A stretch of 57,024 nt of DNA from assembly GCA_002083475.1 (NCBI GenBank), contig LWDI01000059.1:1-57024 (forward strand). Direction: 5' to 3'. The stretch comes from Proteobacteria bacterium SG_bin5. GTDB lineage: Bacteria > Pseudomonadota > Alphaproteobacteria > Sphingomonadales > Sphingomonadaceae. The translations under genes and the position numbers were made by a program. Below are positions 18,342 through 27,200 of this stretch, piece by piece. The notes under the pieces were generated by a model. It was not told where the DNA came from, made no database searches, and saw nothing but the letters and a program-made list of their open reading frames with translations. Numbering within the stretch: position 1 is the stretch's first letter; the number at the start of each line of letters is the position of its first letter.

Positions 18342-19153
18342 CCTCCCTTCTTAGGATCGAGCCCGAGTGGTGGCGGCGGCGTCCCGGTGCGCGCGGGCTT
18401 CGGCTTACCGTCGGCGATAGCCTTCAGCTGAGCGGCGAGGTCGATGACTTGGTCGTACACATACGCCTCGTCCTTAAACGTTGCCCCGGTCTCCTGACCG
18501 AGGAACCTTGAGCGGTCCTCCCGCTCCCAGGGAACGATGTCGTAGACCTGGTTGCAGTCGAAGCCGAACCACCAAGCTCCGTCATGCGCGGCTCGATAGT
18601 CGGTTGCATGCTCGATGGATGCGTAGCGGGGGGGCCGGGCTGGCACGTGGCAGATGGTGCGCGCCTCGTCAGCCAGTCGGCGGCGTTCCGGACTCGGTCC
18701 TTCGTCGCACACCGCCGAATAGGACAGGCCGCCATGAACCTCTAGTTCGAGTTCCGGCGGGATCGCGTCGTGGTCGAAACCGTATAGCGGATGCTCGACC
18801 GGCACCCCGACATAGCCGCTGAGGTAACCACCGCGCGTGTCGCGCATGATTATGCATTCATAGCCGGACGCCGGGTCGCGCCACGCTATCTTGTCCGCGC
18901 CACCAAGGCGGCCACCACGGCCATCGATCCTGCCACCGACATAGTAGACGGCGTCAGCGAGGACCGAGCGATCCCCTATCGGGTAGGGCTGGCCAATGAC
19001 CATCGTCACCCCCTTTTCGCTGACGACGGACCCGATGCCGACATCCGTCAGGGGCGCCAAGGAATGGGCGGGCGCGGCGGGTGCAGGAACCAGCTGCGTG
19101 CCCGCCTTTGCGGGAGTCTTCTCGGGTCGCGACAAAGATGTCTTCTTCGCCAT
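18338..19153 (-). CDS. Unknown protein with a WWFGFDC motif
   Basis: A 271-residue protein of unknown function. After a low-complexity Pro/Ala N-terminus (about residues 1-35), the middle has YECIIMRDTRGGYLSGYVGV, HPLYGFD, ELEVHGGLSYS and WWFGFDCNQVYDIVP. I have seen this set of phrases in proteins carried by phages and plasmids, but know of no function. The C-terminus is again Pro/Lys-rich. ATG at 19153 follows an AGGAG ribosome site. It belongs to the same leftward gene string as tnsA. Confidence 0.6.
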   Translation of the reverse strand: MAKKTSLSRPEKTPAKAGTQLVPAPAAPAHSLAPLTDVGIGSVVSEKGVTMVIGQPYPIGDRSVLADAVYYVGGRIDGRGGRLGGADKIAWRDPASGYECIIMRDTRGGYLSGYVGVPVEHPLYGFDHDAIPPELELEVHGGLSYSAVCDEGPSPERRRLADEARTICHVPARPPRYASIEHATDYRAAHDGAWWFGFDCNQVYDIVPWEREDRSRFLGQETGATFKDEAYVYDQVIDLAAQLKAIADGKPKPARTGTPPPPLGLDPKKGG

Positions 19154-19220
19154 GGGATGCTCCTGTGGTTCGTTGTAATGTCAGCCAGCAGCTGCTGTCG
19201 GACCGAAGCCGCGGCGGACT

Positions 19221-20102
19221 TCAGGCGTATCGTTCCCAGCGGGGCACGCGCTCGATGGTCGGCCCCATGCACCGAGGCCGCGCCTCTGCCGAGTATATGT
19301 TGGCGGCGAGCCAGAACTCCTCGCTCAGCCGGTCCTGATCGCGGATTTCTTTAGCCCAAACGCGGCGCTCGGGATCCCAGCGGTAGCCGCGAGCGCGCAG
19401 TCGCTCCTTGACCCCATACGCCGCCCCTTCCGCGCGCACGATCCAAGTGTCGGTCTGCGCATTCTCCATCAGTACCGACATGGCGGATCGGCCGTCGTGG
19501 AAACGGTGCGCGAGCAAGCCGATGACCGCATCGACGTCGATGTCGGCACGATGCGCCTCGTAGAAGAAGCCACACTGCATTCCGAGGAAGCCGAGCGTCC
19601 GGCCGTCAAACCCGTGCGAACGCCAATCGACGTCAGACATCGAGCAGGCCCAGGCCAGACCAGCGGCGGCGGGGAAGCGGCGCTCGATCCACTTGCGATC
19701 GAATCCGGCGTTGTGGGCCACGATTATGTCGACGTGCCTCAAAACCTTGATCACCACGTCGTCGGGGAAGCGGTGCCCGGCGACGTCCTCGTCGCTGATG
19801 CCGGTCATCGACGTCACTTCGGGGGGAACCGGTTTTCCTGGATCCTCCAGCCAAGTCCGCGACTGGCCGATACTTGTAATGAGGCCGTCAGCGTCGAACC
19901 TGAACCGCCGGATGGCGAGTTGGATAACCGCGTCGTTCTCCATGTCGAGACCGGTGGTCTCGACGTCGACGACCGCGCAGACCGACGCGCCCTCGTCGAC
20001 TCCCTCTCCGGTGAAACCCTCCCTGATCTCAAGCCTGCGGAGGACGCGCACATCCTCGCTCGCGTCGCGCTCCGCGACGCGGTCAACTCCGGTCAACTTC
20101 AT
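19221..20102 (-). CDS. DnaQ-like 3'-5' exonuclease (DEDDh)
   Basis: Probable 3'-5' exonuclease of 293 residues. The three exo motifs are visible: AVVDVETTGLD (Exo I, residues about 43-53), VAHNAGFDRKWIE (Exo II) and HRADIDVDAVIGLL (Exo III with His and Asp). The C-terminal 70 residues (about 220-293, GVKERLRARGYRWDPERRVWAKE) look like the short nucleic-acid-binding tail found on some phage and plasmid exonucleases. ATG at 20102 is the first start before the domain. A stand-alone exonuclease in a transposon could serve end repair or defence; nothing here decides. Confidence 0.8.
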   Translation of the reverse strand: MKLTGVDRVAERDASEDVRVLRRLEIREGFTGEGVDEGASVCAVVDVETTGLDMENDAVIQLAIRRFRFDADGLITSIGQSRTWLEDPGKPVPPEVTSMTGISDEDVAGHRFPDDVVIKVLRHVDIIVAHNAGFDRKWIERRFPAAAGLAWACSMSDVDWRSHGFDGRTLGFLGMQCGFFYEAHRADIDVDAVIGLLAHRFHDGRSAMSVLMENAQTDTWIVRAEGAAYGVKERLRARGYRWDPERRVWAKEIRDQDRLSEEFWLAANIYSAEARPRCMGPTIERVPRWERYA

Positions 20103-20160
20103 GTCGATACTCCGTCTTGGCGTTCTTCCGCTCGACCACCGCTGAAGGCGGAAGGTCGCA

Positions 20161-20883
20161 TCAGGATGGAATGCGGTGCTCTACCGTCACATCGAGGCCG
20201 ACCATCGTGGACCAGCGGATCCGGCGACCACGCTCCACAAACGTCCGGAAGACCGGGGGCAACATTTCGCTCGTCGCCGGACAGTCGAGATCAACACCGA
20301 CCCGGATGTCCGCCTGCGCCGCCGCGGCCGCGCCGAACCGTGCCCGGATGCGCTCGCGCACCACGCTGGCGGTGGGCGCGACGGAAGCGTGAAAGAGGTG
20401 GACGAGCTCGCCTCCGCGCGCGATCACGATGGTCGCGCTGTAAAGGCGCTGACGCCGAAAGATCTGGCCGTCCGGCTCCCCACCCGGGAAGTGGCCATCC
20501 CAGAAGCCGCCGCCGATATCACCTGCTGTGCCGCACAACAGCGCGCCAGTCTGGCTGGGCTCCGCATCGAGTTCGAGCGAGAGGCCGTGCACCATCAGTG
20601 CCCTCATGAAATTCTCACGCGCCAAGCAGGCCTCAATCGCGGTAGAGCCGCCGAACAAGCGTCGAGGCGCGAGCAGCCACGTCATTGGGTCCAGGCCTAC
20701 GCCCTCCCGCTGAAAGCGGGCTCCGGCTTCTGCTGCGACGAGCGCCAGCCGCATCAGACCGCGCCGAGTGGTCACGAGCTTCGCATCATCGGCCGAATCT
20801 TCATCGAGCGGATCCTCGGCGCACGCCGTCCGCATCGTAGGCGGTCTCTTGTTGCCCGATCCCACAGAGCTCGTCGCTTTCAT
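20161..20883 (-). CDS. Unrecognised first gene of the leftward string
   Basis: A 240-residue protein with no domain I recognise. The N-terminal 35 residues are charged and probably disordered. The rest looks globular (LMRLALVAAEAGARFQREGVG, then strands such as QRLYSATIVIARGGELVHLFHASVAPT). ATG at 20883 has a GGAG ribosome site and lies between the ArsR-like operators and the exonuclease gene (58-base gap). The open frame continues upstream to 21084 but would run across the operator region. It is the first gene downstream of the putative ArsR-controlled promoter. Confidence 0.55.
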   Translation of the reverse strand: MKATSSVGSGNKRPPTMRTACAEDPLDEDSADDAKLVTTRRGLMRLALVAAEAGARFQREGVGLDPMTWLLAPRRLFGGSTAIEACLARENFMRALMVHGLSLELDAEPSQTGALLCGTAGDIGGGFWDGHFPGGEPDGQIFRRQRLYSATIVIARGGELVHLFHASVAPTASVVRERIRARFGAAAAAQADIRVGVDLDCPATSEMLPPVFRTFVERGRRIRWSTMVGLDVTVEHRIPS

Positions 20884-20980
20884 CTCACGTCTCTCCGTGC
20901 CGCCTCGTTCAGACGCACAGCCGCCCGACGGCGTGGACCCCGGCTGCAACCTGATCTGGCTACAAGATAAAGATGGTTCG

Positions 20981-20996
20981 ATACTTCTGGAAGTAT
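20981..20996. promoter_or_regulatory. ArsR-type operator, site 1
   Basis: A perfect inverted repeat ATACTTC-TG-GAAGTAT in the gap between the divergent gene at 20883 and arsR. A second near-copy lies exactly 110 bases to the right. Short palindromes like this are typical ArsR/SmtB operators. Confidence 0.6.
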
Positions 20997-21090
20997 GGAA
21001 ACAAAGTGGAAAGTCCCGTTTTGAATCACCCGATGCTCTTCGTCGCCGTCTCGAGCTCCGGCCTCCCGCCTTGTGCGCCGGCACGATTCA

Positions 21091-21106
21091 ATTATTCTGG
21101 AGGTAT
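21091..21106. promoter_or_regulatory. ArsR-type operator, site 2
   Basis: ATTATTCTGGAGGTAT matches site 1 at 13 of 16 positions and is followed, like site 1, by GGAAA. It overlaps the arsR ribosome site (GGAGG), so binding would block arsR expression directly: a simple autoregulatory loop. Confidence 0.5.
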
Positions 21107-21113
21107 GGAAAGA

Positions 21114-21398
21114 ATGAAGGCTATCGAACTGATGAGCGCGCTAGCGCAGCCGACGCGGCTGGATGTATTCGCTCAGCTCGCACGCGCGCGTCCGGACGGC
21201 CTCTCCGCAGGTTCGCTCGCCGAGCGGCTTGGCACGCCTGCCAACACTATGTCGGCGCATCTGGCCATCCTGTCGCGCGCGGGGCTGATCTCGTCCACCA
21301 AGGCTGGGCGCAACATCATCTACACGGCCGAGCCCAACGCGGTTCGCGACCTCGCGCTGTTCCTGACGCACGACTGCTGCCCAGCTGCGTCGAAGTGA
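21114..21398 (+). CDS. ArsR/SmtB-family repressor
   Basis: A 94-residue winged-helix repressor. It starts MKAIELMSALAQPTRLDVF and has the recognition region LAERLGTPANTMSAHLAILSRAGLI with a wing at KAGRNIIYTAEP. The ArsR-type CVC metal motif is absent, but the end DCC gives a vicinal cysteine pair, as in ArsR proteins that bind metalloid at the C-terminus; a third cysteine is missing. I prefer ATG at 21114 because GGAGG lies about 9 bases upstream; ATG at 21105 is too close to it. It diverges from the gene string that ends in the tns genes and converges on the DISARM-like operon. Confidence 0.85.
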   Translation: MKAIELMSALAQPTRLDVFAQLARARPDGLSAGSLAERLGTPANTMSAHLAILSRAGLISSTKAGRNIIYTAEPNAVRDLALFLTHDCCPAASK

Positions 21399-21423
21399 TG
21401 CTCCGGCCTATTTCAGAGCATCA
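21396..21423. terminator. Inverted repeat between arsR and drmC
   Basis: TGATGCTC (including the arsR stop) and GAGCATCA are perfect 8-base arms separated by 12 bases, between two converging genes. There is no T-run, so an intrinsic terminator is only possible. Confidence 0.3.
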
Positions 21424-21475
21424 TCGGCGGCCGTGGCCATCGCCGCAGTCCTAGATTTTCGTCTCAGAGGGCACG

Positions 21476-22021
21476 TCAACTGGTGCCCATTGAAATCACG
21501 GCGTCGAGCAGGACCTTTACAGCCGCGACCGCCGGACCTTCGACCAACATCCCGCACTCCAGGTTGGTCGACTTCGATCGCCTCAACAGGTTCGCCGAGC
21601 CCACATAGGCGGCGACGCCGTCGGCTAGGACGATCTTCGCGTGGAATGTCTCGTTCGCGCTGTCGGCGCCGCCGTAGTCGATGATGCGCGTCGCGACTGA
21701 CTCGAGCCGCTTCCCCTCGGCGCCGCATGCGAGGAGTTGCGTCGCGTCGCGGAGCACCAGCATGCGTTCGCTCGCGGTTGCCGCCTCGAAGAGGTCGGCC
21801 GCCCAAGCCGCGCCGACCCGGTCGATGTAGGGGATCATGATGGTGAAGCGCTCACGCGCGAGACCGGCGACGTGCTGGAATGCGTCCGTCGTGCGGGTGA
21901 GCGCGACGTACTCGCTGGCTATGTCCGCGGCGAGCGCGCTGGCGAGGCGGCTTGGCTCGGGCGGCATGGTCACCACGAGGCGGGCCGTAGCTTTCGGCGA
22001 GAGGAGGATCTCTCTCGGCAT
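21476..22021 (-). CDS. drmC: DrmC-like phospholipase D-fold protein
   Basis: A 181-residue PLD-superfamily protein, placed as the last gene of the DISARM-like operon. One HxK motif is visible (TFHAKIVLADGVAAYVGSANLLRRS), including the G-S-x-N that follows it; a single motif means it would work as a dimer, as in small PLD nucleases. In DISARM, drmC is the PLD gene and is dispensable for some activity. ATG at 22021 overlaps the drmB stop (TGATG). It is somewhat short compared with other DrmC proteins as I recall them. Confidence 0.75.
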   Translation of the reverse strand: MPREILLSPKATARLVVTMPPEPSRLASALAADIASEYVALTRTTDAFQHVAGLARERFTIMIPYIDRVGAAWAADLFEAATASERMLVLRDATQLLACGAEGKRLESVATRIIDYGGADSANETFHAKIVLADGVAAYVGSANLLRRSKSTNLECGMLVEGPAVAAVKVLLDAVISMGTS

Positions 22022-24240
22022 CAGGCGATGCTGGGATCAAAGTAGCCGACGAGGTTCGGCGCGGTGCGGGGTTCCCACTCAGGGCCTTTGCCCCCCTTAA
22101 GGACCGAGCGAGAGAGCAGCAGGTTAGAGGCGAGGCAGCTCACCTCGGACACCATGACGCACGCCGGGCAGGCGCCGCCGCGCGCGTCGCAGAGGCTGCC
22201 CGATCCGCAGCGCAGGGTCCTTGGGTCGAGCGCGCGCTTGAGGAACGCCTCGGCGTAGTTGCGCCACATCGCCGAGATGTTGCCAAGGTCGGGCGTCATT
22301 CCCTTGCGGTAGATCACGAACGACAGGTCGGCGGGGAATATGTGCTCGCCGATCCCGTCCCGGTCGACGCCGGAGGTATCGGCGAGCGAATGCATCATCT
22401 GGTGCGAGAGCGTGTGGAGCAGGAGGTAGACGTAGGCGGGGAGCGTGCGGGGGTAGCCACCCTGGCCCTCGCGGTCCTTGAATTCCTCGAGGAATGGGCC
22501 GAAGTCCGCGTAGCGCTCGAGATACGCCCGCCCGACATGGTCGCCCGGCGCGTCGACGATCTGATTGGCCTCCAGCCAGCGCAGGACCCGCGCCTCGTCC
22601 AGACGGAAGTAGAGCGCCTCGTTGAGCTGCTGCGTGACGTAAATCGGCCGCTTGTTGTCCGCGATCGGTAGCTGGTCGAAAGCTTTGAGCCGGACCGGCA
22701 TGTCGACGCGTTGGCCGTTGTGCTCCCGCTGGTAAATCGGCGTCGCCGAAACGCGCGTGTAGCCGAAGCTGAATTCGCAGATCGGCAGTCCGCGGATCAG
22801 GACCAAGCGCTCCATGCCGAGATGGCTGAGCAGCGACCCGACGGTATGCTGGTATTTCGCCTTTCGGGTCGGATCGTTCACCACGTCGGTCAGCGCCACG
22901 TCCGGGTCCATCACGTCCACGGCCGCGTGCCGCGTCATTGCCTGGTCGATGTGCTCTCGCACGAACGCGTCGTGCTGCACCGTGAGGCGGATCGGGTCGT
23001 AGCGGCGGGTCCAGTCCTCGCGCACGGCGATTGCCTGCAGCACTGCGGGGCTGCCGAGCTGGCCGCGGTCGGCGATGCCGTCGGCGAACCACGTCTCGCG
23101 CAAGTCGGTCGCCGCGTCGCGGTGCCGCCTGGCGGCGTCCGCCCGGCCGGAGGACTCCGCCTTCTCCGCCATGCGCAGGTAGGTCTCGTATTCATCCCAC
23201 TCGCCCACGCGCGTCGGGTCGGCCTCGACGCTCTTGCGGATCTCGTCCTCGGAGGGTTCGGTGAACGGTATCTCATGTATCTTCGCCAGCCTGGCTACCA
23301 GGCCGTCGCGCCGCTTCGGCGTCATTAGCTCGACGACCGCGCTGTCCTCGAAGACGATGAAGCTGGTCCGCTGGACGTAGAAGGTCGAGTTCGCCCGATA
23401 TGATACCGGGAGCATGTTGACCTCGATCCACTGAAACTGCCGGCCGCCGTCGTTCTGCTGAATCGGCAGGCGCTCGAGCGTGTCCGGGTTCGCCTTTTTC
23501 AGCGCCCGGGTCTCGCCGCAGCCCTCGCAGACGTATCGCCATTCAGAGAAGACCGGGGCCGCGTTCCGCAGCTTGAAACTAGACGATCCGCAGGTGCACA
23601 TTTTGATCTGCCGTGCGGTGTCGGTCTGCGGGTCGAAGTTGTAGTTGAACGGGCTGAGCGGCTCGATGTCGCCGGACCAGTGGGCGTAGACCACGTCGAC
23701 CTGCGTCCAACGGGCCTCGTGGCCGTTACACTTCCGCGGCAGCGGCTGCCTCGCCTGGTCGGCGACGCTGTCGAACTCGCGCGTCGAGCCGCAGATGCCG
23801 CATCGGTAGAGGAGCGGATATGGGACGTATCCGACCTTGTCGGGGCTCGTCATCTGGAAATCGGTCCGCTGCACGCGCGCCTCGCCCGACTTTGAATCGC
23901 GGAACGGCGTGTCGAGGACCAGTTCGGGCAGCGCGTCGGGCAGCACCTTTATCACCCGGTCGCGCCAGTTGGTCACCGCGTCGTTCAGGTTCTCGAAGAT
24001 CAGTTCGATCGTCGTCGGCTTGAGGTCCTTCGCCTCATTTGGCAGCGGGACCGAGCGGCAGATGCCCTTGCCGCCCTCCCACGTCATCAGCACGCCGGGC
24101 GCGTAGGAGCCCGCGATCTGCACACGCGAGCGCGACATCGTCGGCGGTTCGAGCGGATCGGGATCGGTCCGCGCGGCGCCCATCGACGAAGGTCGCCGCG
24201 CCGGAGTGTTGCGCCAGTCTTTCCCAGCCTTGTCAGCCAT
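22021..24240 (-). CDS. drmB: DrmB-like DUF1998 protein
   Basis: DISARM core protein (739 residues) expected to work with the DrmA helicase on incoming DNA. The C-terminal region is DUF1998-like: LLLHTLSHQMMHSLADTSG, then IYRKGMTPDLGN and a cysteine cluster CGSGSLCDARGGACPAC. Two more zinc-type pairs lie in the N-terminal half: CGICGS near residue 147 and CTCGSSS ... CEGCGE near 220-240. Its start lies 8 bases inside drmA and its stop overlaps drmC, so drmA-B-C are coupled. Confidence 0.85.
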   Translation of the reverse strand: MADKAGKDWRNTPARRPSSMGAARTDPDPLEPPTMSRSRVQIAGSYAPGVLMTWEGGKGICRSVPLPNEAKDLKPTTIELIFENLNDAVTNWRDRVIKVLPDALPELVLDTPFRDSKSGEARVQRTDFQMTSPDKVGYVPYPLLYRCGICGSTREFDSVADQARQPLPRKCNGHEARWTQVDVVYAHWSGDIEPLSPFNYNFDPQTDTARQIKMCTCGSSSFKLRNAAPVFSEWRYVCEGCGETRALKKANPDTLERLPIQQNDGGRQFQWIEVNMLPVSYRANSTFYVQRTSFIVFEDSAVVELMTPKRRDGLVARLAKIHEIPFTEPSEDEIRKSVEADPTRVGEWDEYETYLRMAEKAESSGRADAARRHRDAATDLRETWFADGIADRGQLGSPAVLQAIAVREDWTRRYDPIRLTVQHDAFVREHIDQAMTRHAAVDVMDPDVALTDVVNDPTRKAKYQHTVGSLLSHLGMERLVLIRGLPICEFSFGYTRVSATPIYQREHNGQRVDMPVRLKAFDQLPIADNKRPIYVTQQLNEALYFRLDEARVLRWLEANQIVDAPGDHVGRAYLERYADFGPFLEEFKDREGQGGYPRTLPAYVYLLLHTLSHQMMHSLADTSGVDRDGIGEHIFPADLSFVIYRKGMTPDLGNISAMWRNYAEAFLKRALDPRTLRCGSGSLCDARGGACPACVMVSEVSCLASNLLLSRSVLKGGKGPEWEPRTAPNLVGYFDPSIA

Positions 24241-27200
24241 CGCTGCCCCCGTCCGCGTCGAGTTCCGAGGCGCTGCCGCGCTGCGTCCGGATCTCCTTCA
24301 TCACCTTCGCAATGTCCCGCCGGTCAACATCCGCGGACCTGCCGCGGGCCCGCGGATCGCGCATCGCCGCGACGATGTAGCCGGCTTCGTCGACGTCCCG
24401 CAACGACGTCATCGGCGGCTTGAAGACCGGCACGTCGGTCCAATAGTCGCGCAGGCTCGGTATCGTGGCGAGGCTCGAGATGTGCCGCGCGAACCGCTCT
24501 ACCTGGTTGTCGACCAGGCCGCGGTAGAACTCCTCGTAGTGTGGCGACCCGAGATGCGACGAACCCTTGCCGGCGAAGCCGCTCGCCCGCAGCATGAACG
24601 AGACCAGTTCCTTGGTGAAGCCGAGGTGGTCGCGCTTTTCCAGCGCCGCGAGGCGGCTGACTTGGTCCATGTGCGGGACCTCGAACTTACGGGCGTCGTC
24701 CTTGGCGATGAAGTCGCGCGCCTCGCGCAGCATGGCCCACGCCTGGACATAGGACGCCATAGTCCGCTTGATCGCATTCTCGGCCCAGCGCTCCACCGCT
24801 GGTGGCGCGATCATGCGCTCGAGGAAGCGGTGGAAGATGTCGTGGGTCTCGACCACGTAGCGATCACGCCTGCTCTGTGGAGTGGGGAGCAGCATGACGA
24901 AGCCGACGTGCGTGCGGCCGACGCGGCTGGATGCCTGGATGTATTCCGCGATGTCGGACGGCAGACCGGCGAAAAACATGCTGTTGAACCGGTCGACGTC
25001 CACGCCGTGGCTGATCGCCGAGGTTGCCACGATGTTGCGGACCGTGTCGGCCACGTCGGGATATTCGGCACCCGCGAAAGACCGGTCGGCGGCCTCCATC
25101 ACCGCCTGAATCTCCTTCATGTCGATCCCGCCTGAGATCAGCCGGCTGTCGAAAGCGGCGTGGGCGCGGCCGATTCGCCGGTGCTCCTGCTCGACCGCCG
25201 CGCTGAGCGCGTCGATCACCTGGTCGCCGCCCTTCTTGTTGGTCACGTATGCGAGGGCGATCCGGTGCAGGTCGATCAGCGCCATGATGTCGGCCTCGCG
25301 CCCCAGACCAACGGCACGGTCGATGGCTGCGCGGTGCCAGTCGCCGGCGCGCCCCGGCGAGACAGCCGCGCGGATTGTCGCGATCGTCTGCGGACGCTTC
25401 GCCTCGTCTAGCATTCCGTCCCAAAGTGACGTGACGATGCCGTGGAAGGCGGCGAGCACGCCGACGGTGGTCACGGTATGCGTCGCATCGTTCGTCATAA
25501 GCGAGACGTAGAGACGCATCCACGGCGCGGTCGCCTCCGGTGCCTGCGCGAACGGCAGCGAAGCGCCGAGGGCAACGCGGTCGCCGTTTTCAGCGGGCGG
25601 ATCTGCGGGAGCCGCGAAGAAAGAGTGGTAGAGGTCGGGGCCCGGATAGGGGAAGCGCAGCGGAATGCGCTGGTAGAGCGTCTCCAGTTGGCGCTCGGGG
25701 GCCGAGATCGTGGCGGTCGCGGCGATGATCTTCGGCATGCGGGCCGCCCCCCAGCCATCGCCGGTCCAGCGCCTGGCCACGGAGAGCGTGTCTCCGGCCA
25801 TGTCGGCGATGTCCTCGAGCGTCGTGTCGAGCAGGGTGTCGAAGAGGCCGCTGAAGGTGCCGAGGCTCTCCTCGAGGAGATGCGCCTCGTCCTGGATTAT
25901 CAGAGACGGAAAGGGATCGTGGAAGACATGCCGTCCCGTCTCGTACGCGGGGTAGACGTTGGAGCAGCGGTCGGCGGCGGGATCTCGCTTGAGGTCGGCC
26001 TCGCTGCGCGGATTGTCGAGGTTGCCGCGGTGGTCGATGCGCCGGGCCAGGCCGAACATCCCCAGCACCTTGCTGATGGTGCTGGTGTTCTGTCCGAGCA
26101 TTGCGAGCTTGTCGACGGTGCCGAGCACGATCGACGGGGCTCGCGCGTAGACAGCGTCGTCGGTGAGCAGGAAAGGCAGCGGATGGCGGCCACCGTGCGC
26201 TTTGTTCCATTCGCAGGCGTCGTTGAAGCAGAGGATTGCTGCGCGCTTGCCGAACTGACCGTCGGATTCGTCACGCCTGAGACCGGTGGTCTCCCCGCAG
26301 ACCGGGCATTCCGGGATCTTGTCGAACGCCTCGCGCGCGTCGACGTAGCGCCGGCCGCGGTCGCGTTCCTGGTCGTCGCCGGTCTCGCCGTCGAGCGCGC
26401 TGTCGTCGGGGTGGTCGTCATCGCTAGTCAGCGGGATATCCGACTTGAACGCGCCGTAGTGGTTGGGTGTGTTCTGGCTGCCGACCCAGAAGCCCATTTC
26501 GAACGGCCAGGCGCCGACACCGTGCCGCTTGCGCACGAGCTCCGCCCTAACGACCAGCTTCAGCAAGCGCTGCGCCTGCTGGAGCGTGAGGAGCCGGAGC
26601 GGGTAGCGGATCATAGCGGTGATCCCGCGGTCCTTGCCACGGAGGCGATCGAGGAACATCGCGAACAGGAGCGTCCCGTAGAACGCCTCCGACTTTCCGC
26701 CGCCGGTGGGGAAGTAGAGCAGGCTGACGCCGTCTTCGTCGAGCAGTGGATCGTGCGCCTCGCGCCATTCAACCATCCGCGAAGCGAAGACGGGCACGTG
26801 GGCCAGCACGAACGCCATCTGGAAGAGGCGCCATCCGCGGCTCGGGTCGAACGCGTCGCGCATCGCGAAAGCCTCGTTGGTCATAGTCCATGCCCGCCAC
26901 GGCGCCGCCCGTCGCGCGAGCCCCCACCGGTCCCCGCCTTCACCGGCGGCGAGTGCGTCGGCGGCCTTCTTCGATGCGATCAGCAGCTCGACACCGCGCT
27001 GTATGTATCGCGCCTCCGCCCGCTGGGCCGCGATGTCCTTCTGCAGCCGGGCCGTCTCGATCGCGGCATCCGCCGGCTCAAGACCAGCGGTGACGGTGCC
27101 CGTCAGCCGTTCCTCCTGACGTTCGATCCAGGCCAAATACTGTCGCGGCAGCTCAAGCAGCCTGGAGGCGTCGAACGATGGATCCTTGAGGACGGCGAAC

